A stretch of 64,000 nt of DNA from Anas platyrhynchos (taxonomy: Eukaryota > Chordata > Aves > Anseriformes > Anatidae): positions 204,070,001-204,134,000 of the forward strand of contig NC_092587.1 of assembly GCF_047663525.1 (NCBI RefSeq), read 5' to 3'. Below, in pieces: positions 1 to 28,200 of this stretch (the stretch's first letter is position 1; every line of letters begins with the position of its first letter). A model generated the notes under the pieces. The model was not told the DNA's origin and ran no database searches. It saw only the letters and a program-made list of their open reading frames with translations. Made by a program: the position numbers and the translations under genes.

Positions 1-134
1 GGTCTTGGAGTTATCTGTTAGCACTGTAGGTGTAGAAATACATCATTAACAGGGAAAAAAAAGGATGAATGGAAGTATTTTTAAGTCGTCATCTGCTTTA
101 TATTAATATGAATGTTTTTATTCAACAAAATTAG

Positions 135-17140
<17,006 letters not shown>

Positions 17141-17530
17141 AGTGGGAGAGTCAGCACGGCCGTCGTGTCAAGCCTTCTAGACGTTCCTTTCAGAAACCGA
17201 ATTACCTGTCCCTGTCCCCTCCTGCTCCTCCTTCACAGGGGTGTTCTTAAACTTTGATCTGCCTGGAAGGGTAGCAGATGTATTGTTTGCTGAGCGTGGG
17301 AGGGCATCCAACAGGAAAGTTGCTGATCGTAAAGATGGAACTGTCTTTCCATCCTCTTTGATGGGCACGGTAGGGGAAGGGTGTATTTTATGGCTGGGAA
17401 GATCTTCTGAGAACATCTGAACCTGACCTACACGTAGCAAAGCCAGTTTGTTCTCGTATTTCTTACCGTGTTTATTTTTAAAGATAATGTGGACCATGTT
17501 TATCTTAATAAATTAAATCTTTTGCCTGCT
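17141..17530 (+). other. PAK1: PAK1 3' UTR (minimal extent)
   Basis: This follows the TAA stop. The first poly(A) signal, AATAAA, is at 17507-17512, so cleavage near 17530 would give a UTR of about 390 bases. Further AATAAA motifs at 18222-18227 and at 19404-19425 mean that longer UTRs are possible. The end point is inferred. Confidence 0.55.
17507..17512 (+). terminator. PAK1: Poly(A) signal, proximal, PAK1
   Basis: Canonical AATAAA about 370 bases after the PAK1 stop, in an A/T-rich stretch followed by a T-rich segment. It is the nearest canonical signal; usage is not shown. Confidence 0.5.
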
Positions 17531-20147
17531 GGACTCTTCCTGCTTCTGCCAAGCTGCTCTTACAGCACGGAGGCTGCTCTCTGCTTTGGATGACTCGAGG
17601 AGGGAAGGAAGCAGGCAGCAGCAATCGGAACAGCTAAAACAAGTGGAAGGGGAACAAGGGCAGCACCATGCAGCCCTCCTGCAGCACCGCTGGATGCTTC
17701 GAGGGAGCAAGGAGAAAGCCTGTGTGTGCTTCTTGCAGCTGTTGGACAACTCGTGATCTTTTTGCCAAATTGTGTGAATCGAGGTCCTTCCCTGCACACT
17801 TTAGTTTCAACTCAAGTAATTAAACAGCTTTCAAATAGTTCTGATATTCTAGAAAAATCACAGGAAAAATCAACTGGGATTTCTTTTTGGGTTATTTTAT
17901 TAGTGCTATCAGGTTTCGTGGAGACCTGCCCTGTAAGATAAAGCAAACAGAACAATTACTATTATAAAGATAAGATTTGCCTGCAGGATGATGAAAACTC
18001 TTGCTTCTTAGACCAAGGCCAACAGAAAACAAACTGATGATGGACAGTGCTTTTTTGGAAGCATAGGGGCATTCATTTTTCGTTGAAATGAGCGAGTGAA
18101 CTGGTATCTTTATGCTACTGACTCCTGTGGTTGCTAATGATATGTAAAACAACAGCAATCCTGGAACTACTAGAGAGATCGGTTGTAAACACTGGCGTTA
18201 CGTTACTGTATCCTGATTTTTAATAAAACGACTGCTGCATTTCTTAACTCGGGGCTGAGGGAGGGGTGGAGAATTCCCTGTCACCAGACAATTCTGTCGG
18301 ATGGGATTGGTTTTCATGCTATTGTCACTGGGTGGTTACAAGTGATGGATTAAGTGATACAAGCTCCTGTAGTCCTGTGGGATAGTGAAAGGCTCTGAAG
18401 AGGAGTAACTACACACAGAGGGAATGGATAAAAGATCTTGCTTTCTCTTTACATATCACTTTGGTCATTTCCAGGGTGAGTTTAATCCAGATCTGGAGTA
18501 ACCTCTCCTCTCTCCCCAAAGCACTTGTGTTGCACAGAAACTCATTCCTGCTTCTTGCTGGACCAGTCCTTTCCTCCCTGCCCTGGGCTTGTGATGCAAA
18601 TATATATATACATATATATATTTTCTTTTTTTTTTCCTCTCACTCTATGATACATGACAACCCTTACACTGGTTTTACAAGCATAGATAAAGCCTTTAAG
18701 GTCCCTTGCTTTTTTTTTGGAAGGCCACTGACCTTGAATAATGCCCTTGAATAATTCTCTTTGGTGAGGAGTTTGGTTTTATTTTCTACGGAAGTCTCAA
18801 AATGCCATGTTTGGGGTGGGTGGGAAGGAATGATGGGCTAGATCTCACTTGATCTAAAATCTAAGGTGGCTCTGGTCTTATTGACCCACCAATTGCCTTT
18901 TTTTGACAGCACAGGATTAAACCTGATCCATGAATGTATTGAATGTTGCCAACTTCCCTTTGCCTTCCCTTCCCACTCCATCCTTGGCACCCCTTTGAGA
19001 TGAGAGTGGTAATGCAGACGTGCCCTACCCGTGAGCACATCCACGGGCTTATTTTTCTGTGGGAGGGAAAATGGTAAAAAGGGTTACTTGAATTTAAGTT
19101 AATTTCTTGGATTCTCTGTTGCCCAATGGAAAGGAATCTGCATGAATGGCTTTTTCTCCCCGTTCTTAAGCTGATGATGTGCTTCTGTCTCATTGACTTC
19201 AACTGTGAATTGGTCCTTACTGGTTTGGTAAGGACTGAAAGCTACGCACTGGGAAGCTGAAAGACAGTGACTGTAGACCTGTCATCCTCTCCTGTTTTTA
19301 TTTTCCCCACCTGTGATGTGAAAGAAGTTGACTTGCTACTGTGTGCCTAGCCCCAGCTCCAAGTTAAGAGACGCATCATGTTTTCATGGTCTCAGAAATC
19401 TTAAATAAATAGATAAATAAATAAAAAATGTAGTTAGTTTATGAGAACGAGGTATATTTTTTCTCCTGAGATGGATCCTTTTCTCTGCTCTTATCTTCAT
19501 CTGGGCATTGCCCAGCTCCAGCACTGGTGGCAGCTCTGCATAGCCTTTCACAGCCCTGTCTGGTCACTACAGAGAGCTGCTAGCACAAGTGTCTGGCTTG
19601 AAAATTAGCCTCTGTGGCTTATTTTTTATTTTTTAATGTTTATTTTTATCTGAGAACATCTTTATTGCTGGGATTTGAAAGCAACTTGCAACTAGAGAAC
19701 TGCTTTGGTGGCATTTTAAAATATATTTTTAATATACCTACTGTGTGAGCTAATTCTACCGAGTCTGAACCATTTTTAATCACAGCCTTTAATTATTTAT
19801 TTGATTATTAGATTCCCTCTTCTATATTAGAACATGAAATATTCAGTTGTTCGACTATCCACCCTGAAAACCTGCTTCCTTTTTATGGGATCCTCAGCAA
19901 CCCTATCCGGTTAGGTGCCGAAATGGCACAACGTGCTACAGCTCCCAAAGCTCTTGGTGGAGGCCAAAGGTAAAACTCATCTCTTTTTTTTTTTTTTTCC
20001 AAAGAACTGAAGATTTTCGTATTTAAGAAGCAGCCGGTGCATTTCAAGCTTCCTATATTTAAAGAGGTGAAGGCTGAGTCTTTTGTTTCCCTAGCGTAAA
20101 ATACGGAGACTTTTCAGTGGCTTATTTCGATTAGTAATAGAGAAGCT
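17531..20147. other. Intergenic or extended PAK1 3' UTR, no gene seen
   Basis: A/T-rich DNA with AATAAA at 18222-18227 and three overlapping or adjacent AATAAA at 19404-19425, and a short TA-repeat near 18600-18622. The open frames here are short and match nothing recognised. It may be a long PAK1 3' UTR or plain intergenic DNA. Confidence 0.5.
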
Positions 20148-21705
20148 GTGGATGTATTTTGGGGTTGTAAACACACTGGACTGAGCACGTGGATAATTAC
20201 AGTCCTAGGGCTGGTCTCATTGTTTGCTCCTAATGCCAGCTCACAGCACCAAGGCTGGGGTCATAGAGAAGCAGGGAGCTGCTGCTGGTGGCAAAGCAGC
20301 GATGCCCACGGGGGCTGGATGGAAACTTGCAGCCGAAATGGATGCCCCAAGGAAAGGGGTGGGAGGGCGACAGAGGATGGTGTTGGTCCAAGGAAGAAGA
20401 TGGGTGTTGGGGTAGGAGGAAGCAAAAGGTAAAAGCTCAGTTCCCAACTGCTGAGGGAATTTGGAGGATGCTGGAGCAGCCTGCGGTGGATTGAGGCATC
20501 CTGTTTGGGACCAGGACGGAGCGGGGGCTCCTGTGCAATGAAGGGGTGCTCGGAGAGGGGACTGAGCCTTATGTCCTTGAGCTACAGCCCATGCTAAGTG
20601 AGCCAGAGCTAATCTGACCTGCTGCCAGATGTCTGCGTGTCTTGTCCTGCTGGGAAATAACAAGGGCTTTTGCCGATTTAAAATCAGCTGGAAAATGTGC
20701 TTCTCTTTCTTTGTGCTGCCTCGGCGTAACTCTGGTAGTGCCCGGTTTGTTAGGGTCAGCTCAGCCATTTAGAAAGCAAAACTGAAACCTTAAATAAAAC
20801 CTGAATGAATGACCCGTTTCTCCTTCCCTTTGTTTCAATGGCGCTTGCAGAAATGAATGGGGGTGCTTGAAGGAGGAGTTGTTTCTCTGATCTGTTTTAA
20901 TTAAATCTTACTTGATGGAACAAAGTGACTTTACACTGAAAGCTGTTGCAGAAAGTGTGATTTCTACCACTTATTTTAACCAGTTTGGAAGTCCTTAATG
21001 CCCTGAGAAACACCTGTCTGGAAGCAGGATGTAGACCCCAGTTTGAGGAGGAGGCAGATGATGAAATTGTCCCTCTTGGCTGCTTGATGTCTCCCCAGGT
21101 AGAGCTCGGTGTCAGAGGAAATGGGGGAGGATTTGGGATTGGCCCCTAAAGCTGCCCTCCCCAGCATCACTTTTACATGTGGGGTCAGTGGGGTGAGGCT
21201 GCTAACAAGAGTAGGAGTTTATCACCTATATAATTGTGCAAATGCCTCATTGCAGCTTGGATTAAGGAACATCCCGGGTCGGGGAGGCCACGTGTGCCCC
21301 AACAAGCCCCCTGCTGTAGGTTTTCATCCTCTTGTAGGGCAGAGCTGGGTTCTGGAAGTCCAAGAAACCAAGCCTAAAGTGAAGAGGACTTGCCCAGCTC
21401 AGCCTCTTGGTGAGCTCTCAGAAGCTGTTTGGGTGCTGAGCCCCATGTTGGAGGAGAGCTGGAGGAAAAGGGAATGTCTGGAAGGGGGAGTTGGCCAGCT
21501 GCATCCCATGTCCATGTCCTCGTACCATGAGAGCCAGGCAATCAAACTGTGTCGTCCTGCATCCTCCTCCTCCCCTCGTGAAACTTCTAAAATCCAGGCG
21601 CCAGGCAGACCGGAGAGCCTGGTAACGTACCCCAAAAGTGCCTGAAAAAGTGGTAACGGGGCTGGTGGCTCTGCCAGTAATTCCCTCAACACCATAACTT
21701 GAGTG
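20148..21705. other. Intergenic, no gene recognised
   Basis: There are moderately long open frames on both strands (the longest are 178 codons + and 175 codons -), but none shows a known domain, a start context or splice continuity. They look like chance frames in GC-rich DNA. Confidence 0.5.
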
Positions 21706-21873
21706 TTTATTATTTTATTTTATTTTATTATTTTATTTTATTTTTTATTTTATTTTATTTTATTTTATTTTATTTTATTTTACTTTGCTTTACTTTTAGT
21801 TTAGTTTAGTTTAGTTTAGTTTAGTTTAGTTTAGTTTAGTTACTGTATTTTATTTTATTTTACTTTATTTTTT
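21706..21873 (+). repeat. Compound pentanucleotide microsatellite (TTTTA)n then (TTTAG)n
   Basis: Starts as imperfect TTTTA units (21706-21790), changes to about nine perfect TTTAG units (21796-21841), then returns to TTTTA. This is one array whose repeat unit mutated and spread in the middle. Confidence 0.92.
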
Positions 21874-22724
21874 TCCTGGGACTCTCCATCCTCATCCCTC
21901 TCTGCCTCTCCCCATGGTAGCAAGCCCCAGGGCTGCTGGCATCGCTCCCACCACCTCTCCTGCCCCTCTTGGCAGCCCCACACAAAAGAGAGGAGCTTCT
22001 GCAGAGTTCCTTCCTCAAACTTTGTGGCTTCAAAATGCTTCCCCATCCCAGGCCTCTCATCCCACTGCTGCCTTTTTTTCCACCTGCATTGGAGGGAAAT
22101 TACCTATGATTATCTCAGAGGGGTCTCCCAAGGCTAAATATGCACCAGGAGACACAAAACCTGCCCTGGATCTTTAAACTTGTAGTTTTTCATACCTAAA
22201 TTTAGCATTTTCACTGGTGGGAACAGTTCTGCAGGGTCTTATTATTTGGGAGGGAAAAGGGGGGAATGAGCAGGAGGAGAGGCAATGTGCTGGTAGGTAT
22301 GAGAGAGGAAGAGAGTTTCACTACTGCATACATCAGGGAAAATTGCTGCATTTTATATAAGTGATATTTTTCCTGCATCCCTGATTTTTAGTGTCCAGAA
22401 CAGTCCCAAGTTTTGGTCCTAAGGCTCATCTTTTGGGAGAATTTAGAGCTTGAACTCCGTGAGCTTGCCGGGCTTTCCTGGCTGCTCCCTTCCAATTCCT
22501 GGGGCTGTGATGCCCTCTCCCGGCGGCTGCACTGGGGATAATTCCTCTTCGTGTTTCCCTGCTGCCACTGCAAAGCTAAGTTTGGAGGCTGAAGGCAGCC
22601 AGCACACCCCAGCAGGCATCAGGAGGTGGTTGTGGTGCTCCAGCACGGTTCCTGGCCATCATCCCACGTCCTCCACCTCCATCTGCTCGACGTTTGTGCC
22701 ACGATCTGGAGGCACCATCCTGCA

Positions 22725-23160
22725 CCTCACCTCGAGTGTTGGGTGCTGAGGAGTGCTGGAGCCTACAGAGAAGGGCAATGAAGGTGGGGAAAGGGCTGGG
22801 AGGCAGGAGCTGGGACGAGAGGCTGAGGGCACCTGGGTGGAGAAGAGAAGGCTGTGGGGAAGCCCCGAGGAGGGGAGGCACAGAGAGAGGCACTGGCCTC
22901 TGCTCCCTGGGCACCAACGTCAAGATTTATGGGAATGGCATGGAGCTGTGCCTGGGGAGGCTCAGGCTGGACATCAGGAAGAGTTTCTGTATCGTGAGGG
23001 TGCTCAGACACTGGCACAGGCTTCCTCGGGAGGTGGTTGGTGCCCCAGGCCTGCCAGAGTTCAAGGGACATTTGGAAAATGCCCTCAGTGATGTGCTTTA
23101 ATGGCTGGTTAGCCCTGAAGTGATCAGAACTTAGTGATCTTTTAGGTCCCTTCCAACTGA
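22725..23160 (+). mobile_element. CR1 LINE, 3' end fragment
   Basis: Recognised by the string typical of CR1 3' ends: an AGAAGGGCAATGAAG block near 22770, a GGACATCAGGAAGAGTTTCT block near 22970, a CACTGGCACAGGCT block, and the terminal GATCTTTTAGGTCCCTTCCA near 23136. It is 5'-truncated, as most CR1 copies are. The usual ATTCTATG tail is replaced by a TCTAC array that starts at once. Confidence 0.85.
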
Positions 23161-23165
23161 ACTCC

Positions 23166-23232
23166 TCTACTCTACTCTACTCTACTCTACTCTACTCTAC
23201 TCTACTCTACTCTACTCTACTCTACTCTACTC
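23166..23232 (+). repeat. (TCTAC)13 microsatellite
   Basis: Thirteen perfect TCTAC units directly after the CR1 3' end, suggesting that it grew from the element's short repeated tail. Confidence 0.95.
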
Positions 23233-23240
23233 ATGTAGAG

Positions 23241-23382
23241 AGAGAGAAGAGAAGAGAAGAGAAGAGAAGAGAAGAGAAGAGAAGAGAAGAGAAGAGAAGA
23301 GAAGAGAAGAGAAGAGAAGAGAAGAGAAGAGAAGAGAAGAGAAGAGAAGAGAAGAGAAGAGAAGAGAAGAGAAGAGAAGAGA
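23241..23382 (+). repeat. (GAAGA)27 purine-only microsatellite
   Basis: About 27 near-perfect GAAGA units, all purine on the + strand, so mirror-symmetric and able to form triplex DNA. The apparent reading frames with a repeated SLLFS pattern on the opposite strand are only this repeat. Confidence 0.95.
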
Positions 23383-23764
23383 CATAGAAAGAGGACACCC
23401 TGGGCGTAGCAGGGTGTCCCTATAACTTGGGGGCCACCAGGGGAGGGACAAAGGCCTTGGTCCAGATTCACCCACTGAATCTGGAGGAGCGTGAGGCAGG
23501 AGGAGGCAGCACAGAGCAGCAGAGCAGGCAGAAAGCAAAGCAAAACCTCGCTGTGCTCTCTTCCTGACATCCAGCGGGGTTCCCTCACCGTTCTCCACCT
23601 CTGCTCAGTGCAGAAATATTTGGCTCCCCTGGCCATACCACAGCCTGTATTTGTGCTCCCTGTAGCTGGGCACATCTACACGGGCTTTGCTCCTCCTTTG
23701 CTCAGCATGAAGCTGCCCTCAGGCTCTTTACACTCGGCCATGCCCCCTGTTGAGGGTCTGGAGG

Positions 23765-24055
23765 TGCCTCTGCCTTGGGGCCTCTGGGCCTGGCCCTGGG
23801 CACCCCTGAGCAGAGCCTGGCTCCAGCCTCTCGGCACCTCCTGGCAGTGCTGGTGGCCATGGCTGGCAGCCCCTGGAGCCTCCTCTGCTCTCACAGCCTC
23901 TCCTCATGGCAGAGGTGCTCCAGGCCCTTCGGCACCTCGGGGGCCCAGCGCTGGGCCCAGCACCCCAGGGGCGGCCTCAGCAGCGCAGAGCAGAGGGGAA
24001 GGAAGGATCACCTCCCTCAGCCTGGTGGCCCTGCTCTGCCCCAGGCTGAAGTTCT
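23765..24055 (-). mobile_element. CR1 LINE fragment, reverse orientation
   Basis: Read on the minus strand it contains CR1-typical blocks such as the GAGGGAGGTGATCCTTCC segment (around 24000-24020) and a GGCCTGGAGCACCTCTGCCA segment (around 23910-23930). It is degenerate and GC-rich. The limits are approximate. The overlapping 216-codon + strand frame is therefore not taken as a gene. Confidence 0.65.
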
Positions 24056-26400
24056 CCCCCTGCCCTCCTCCTGTATTGTTCCTGCCCATAAACGCTGCAG
24101 TTTCTGTGGTTAATCTTACAGGGACCTCGCTCCCTGCGTGAGTCACCTCCTCTCCAGGCTCCGCAGCAGCTCCTTGTGCAACCCTACAGAGCGGGGACAC
24201 AAGCTCAGCCCGTGGGGGACTGATCCCATCAATACAAATGTCCCCAAACCACTGAGGGACAGTGGCAGGACTCAAATGTGGTTATTTCTCACCAAAACAC
24301 AGCCCTGGACTCTGTATCTCAGCAGGCACCTGGGCACCGAGATGTCCCTGCTCCTGGCGCTCCCTGTTTGTGCCATCCCCCCACAATTTTATCTTCTGAC
24401 ACAAATAGAAGCAAAACCCAGCGGAGTTCAAGGCTGATATCCCTGAGCCGGGCTGTCACAGCTCCGGCCCCCGCAGATGCCCTCGTTATGGGCTCATAAA
24501 CCCCAGGGCAGGGCTCACAGCAGGTCCTGGTGCGGAGCTGGGCTGGATGAGGTCCATCACGTGGAGCGTGATAACAACCCCGCTCGCTCACTCTCCTTCA
24601 ATGTCAGCTGCTGGCAGGGCTGGGACACCGGGCAAGGATTTTCTGGCTGAGATAAGCTGCTGAACTCTGAGCCAAAGATACCACAGGCAGAGCAGCCCCT
24701 GCCCAGCCCCTGTGTCATCCGCCAGGTGATCACAGAGCAAACCAAGGGCTTTGCATCTCTGCGCCCGAAGGAAAGGGCAGGATGCAAAAGCAAGCCAGTA
24801 TTTTGGGGAGGGGGAAACAGAGATATTTTCTAGTTTGGGGTAGGGTTTTGGATCATCCTTTCCTTTTTCAGGGGCTGCCCTTTGCTGCAGGGAGGAGTTT
24901 TGTGCTGCTGATGTTGCTCAGCCCTGTCCCCTTATTCCCATGTACCCAACGGAGCCCGTCCACACCGTGAGGGTGCAGCAGCTGGAGGAAAGGCAGCCGG
25001 GGCAAGGACCACAGTGAAACTGGGCTCAGCACAGCCACAAGCACATCACTCAGGAGAATAATCCATCACATCAACCTCAGAGACCAAAACTGCTGGACAC
25101 CCACCTGCCAGGTGCCCAAGGAAGCTGCTCTTGCTGCTCCCCACATCGTATCAGTGCCATCAGGCTTCTCAGTATCACCCTTCCCTGCCCTTGCTATCAG
25201 CTTTCCAGAAATCAGGCCATAAACCAAGTCATTTATCTACAGGCTTGCACCCAGCCCCACGCCATGCCTCTGCCCCAGCCAGCTGAGTGTTAGCTTGCAG
25301 GTGATCGGGAACAGAAACAAACAGCAATAGAAAGAGCTGCTCCTGCCCTCAGCAACCTTTTGCAGTTCCCTCCTGATTTAATATTTTAACTCCAAACAAA
25401 AATGATGGTTCTGGAGGATCTTGTGCTATCCAAGGATTCCCAGTACTGCTTTTAGAGTGGAACTGTTACATGCCCTTTGCTCGTCATTAGGTTTCAGAGT
25501 GAATCAGGCTCTCACCTCTGTGGCTCATCTTCTAATCAAAAGTTTATGTTTGTAATGTCAATTCCCTAAAAAACACTGGGCCATCGTTTCTGCCTTTTTC
25601 TTCCCCTCTCCATTTAGGGAACACTTTCCTGATTTTTCTTTTCAGGAACCTTCTTTTCATCCAACAGGAAAAATCCCAGTGTAAAAAACGATGGGGGTGA
25701 CAATCCTGAAGTGGTGGCATTTCAGGCAGCCCCCTGGGGCTAGAGGGGATTTTTTTTTTGGCCTCCTGGGGCTAGGGGGGATTTTTTTTTTGCCTCTTGT
25801 GCCGCTGAGAGCTAAGTAGAAGTTGGAGCTGTGTAAAGTAAGCCTTATACCCTGAGAAACTTCACGGGTATCCCTCTGAAAGGCCACCCTGCATTGGAAG
25901 TCACAAAATTCAACTGCACAAACTGCTTTTGTCGCACTGGTCTGCCCCTCACCCCCTCCAAAGGGAGTTATGTCTCTAATAGGATTAAGATCTTAAAGCC
26001 AAAAAACATTGCAAAAAAATTAAATAAAAATAAAATAAGCACTGGGGCTGTTCAGAAATGGTGTGCAGCAGATTCCTGCTTGGGTCTCACGGATGCAGGA
26101 GATGCTTTCCATGAGGATGCTCGTTAGTTTAATTCTGAAGATCAGCAAAGTCTTGCCCAAATCTCCTTCGGGATATCTCCCCGAACCCCATCCTGTGAGC
26201 ACATAACTCTGTCAGGGCAGCATTTGAACACCATCCTCTCACATTCTGGGTGGGCAGGGTGTGGGACGGATCCAAGCTGGCTTCCCCCATGAGTCCCCAG
26301 CTCCTCCAGGAGCCGTGCCCCCATCCCACGATGGGATTTTAATCTTCCCAGCCTCGGGGGCTGAATTTATGAAGCCTCACGTGGCCCCTCCTACGGTGGG
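24056..26400. other. Intergenic, no gene recognised
   Basis: No exon-like segments, RNA genes or complete repeats were recognised apart from the short tandem duplication listed separately at 25733-25795. The open frames are short. Confidence 0.5.
25733..25795 (+). repeat. Tandem duplication of a 31-32 bp unit
   Basis: Two adjacent copies (25733-25764 and 25765-25795) of a CCTGGGGCTAG segment followed by a G-run and ten or so T, then GCCT. They differ at one or two positions, so the duplication is recent. Confidence 0.85.
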
Positions 26401-26770
26401 AGGGACGGCTCCGGCAGCCTCTCTAATGCTGGGTGTCACACAGCGGTGCCACCATTCGGGTCCTGAGTGTCACGAGCAGAGGACACGGCGAGCCGAGAGC
26501 AGCAGAAAGCCCAAAACAACCCCTCCATGTGCGTCCCGGCGAGGTGAGTTACCTCCAACGTCCTCGTGCTAAGGATGCTCCCTCTGTGCAAAATGCATCC
26601 CTCCTGGCTCGTTCCTGCCTGCATGAAAAGTTAGCCCTGCGAGGAGGGGGATGGATTTTTTAGGACTTTTCTTTTATTCTTTGGAGTTTTGAGGGCGTTG
26701 GTTGGCGTCCGACAGCGGGGCGATTGTCGCGGCTGCTGCCTGGGTGGCGGCGAGAAACAAAGCCCGAAAA
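26400..26770 (+). promoter_or_regulatory. CpG-rich patch with orphan splice donor (candidate promoter / first exon)
   Basis: CpG dinucleotides are locally frequent. A perfect donor GAG|GTGAGT lies at 26541-26549, with a GC-rich exon-like segment before it. This could be a non-coding first exon for GDPD4 or for an unannotated non-coding RNA, or it could be chance. No downstream acceptor can be assigned by reading alone. Confidence 0.25.
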
Positions 26771-27655
26771 GCAGGAGGATGGGGAGAAGCGGGAACAAAA
26801 GGGGATTATTTGCAGATCGGGGGGGTTCCCGGTGATTTATTTTTATTTTTTTTTTGAGAGAAAAAGGAGTTCAGGAGTCCGACTTGGCGCTGGCACCCCT
26901 GCCAGATAAGTTTGCTGCCACCTGTTGAGGGGAGGAAAGGGAGCTGGGGCCAGACGTGAGCGGTGGGTGGGCGGTGGGGCTGCTGGAGCCGGGGGCTGAG
27001 CATTGGTAATGCCTCAGATAAAGGGCTGTTTCCATAGGAAACGACAGAAAGGAGCCTCTTTTTTTTTGCTGGGAACAGCTGCGAATCATCGGGGTGGCTG
27101 GAAAGGGGCAAAGGCTCTTGGGTTTGCCACCCGCTGCCAGCCAGCTCCATGGGCGACCCCTTCCCTTCCCCAGGCTGGGTGCCCCGCTGTGGGGCTGGGT
27201 GCTGGTGTAAATCAGGAGCAGCTCGGTTAGCTGGTGTCAATCTGAGGACCAATTTGGGTTGGATAATGCAGATTTTGGCTGGTTGGAGCTCCAGAGGGTG
27301 TGCATCACCCTCTCTTCCCTCCTACTCTTACTTTGGGAATCCTGGTCTCCCAGGGGAGCCTCTCTCCGGACTTATCCTCCGGCACACGACACCAGGTGGA
27401 AGGGGAAAGGAGAAGGGAAATAATTTCCTACAGCTGCTCGAAGAGTTTAGCTGCCTTTAACAAAAGAAAAGGCGGGACGTGCCGTGGGACCAGCTGGATT
27501 GTAATTGGAAAAATGCTCCGCGTGCGGAGGGAGCCAAAGCTGGCTCTTTGCAGCTCTGCTATTGAAATGTTTAAAAGGTGGGCAGGGTTTCCAGGGTTTC
27601 CAAACTTTGCAGAGAAATAGAAAACTGGGTGTCACAGCCAGTCCCGTGGCTTTCT

Positions 27656-27700
27656 AATCACAGGATCACAGAATATGGCATGGTGTTGGGCTGAGGAGGT
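27656..27700 (-). mobile_element. Possible CR1 3'-tail remnant
   Basis: The AATCACAGGATCACAGAAT string resembles the reverse complement of the CR1 terminal repeats. It is only about 40 bases long, so this is a weak call. Confidence 0.3.
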
Positions 27701-28160
27701 GGCTGGATGGTGTCTTTGGGGCTTGAGGTGTCGTTGGGGGTGATGAAAAAGCAGCTCTGCAATCTTGGTGATCACTTGCTGCGGGACTGCATGTGTCTCA
27801 GGAAGTTCCTCCGTGCAAAAAGTTGATGTAAGGTGGTGTTTAGTGTGATAAAATACCAGCCAGGACATACAAGAAGCATTATTTCTCTATGTTTGTAGAT
27901 TTTGGGGCAGTGAGGCTTTGTTTTCTTGCTGTGCAAGAGCCCAGAAGCTTCAGAAACATATTTGTAATTGCGTGCAATCGGCTTCTGAAGGCATCACCCC
28001 TCAGCTGAGGTGCCCTAACCCGGCACATTGGATCCTGCCTCCTCCCCACGTGGAGCAAATCCTGCCCAAGAGACCTCGTGGTGGCTTGTCCCTCTCCTAT
28101 TTCAAAAAGAGTGGATGGGATAAGAAGTTGGGAAGATCCCTCGGGCTCAGGATCCCACGG

Positions 28161-28200
28161 GAGACGTGTTTTGGAGCCAGTAGACATGTTTTGGAGCCAG
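28161..28200 (+). repeat. Tandem 20-bp duplication
   Basis: Two adjacent 20-bp copies sharing GTTTTGGAGCCAG-type sequence, 17 of 20 bases identical. Confidence 0.8.

Noticed and set aside
20241..20768. 175-codon open frame on the minus strand.
   Set aside because: No family recognised; alanine/proline-rich chance frame.
21109..21645. 178-codon open frame on the + strand in the PAK1-GDPD4 interval.
   Set aside because: No recognisable domain, no promoter or splice evidence, and composition like other chance frames in this GC-rich stretch.
23217..23675. Long frames with a repeated SLLFS pattern on the minus strand.
   Set aside because: They are only the translation of the (GAAGA)n microsatellite.
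23491..24141. 216-codon open frame on the + strand.
   Set aside because: It overlaps a reverse-oriented CR1 fragment, with low-complexity Leu/Pro/Ser content.
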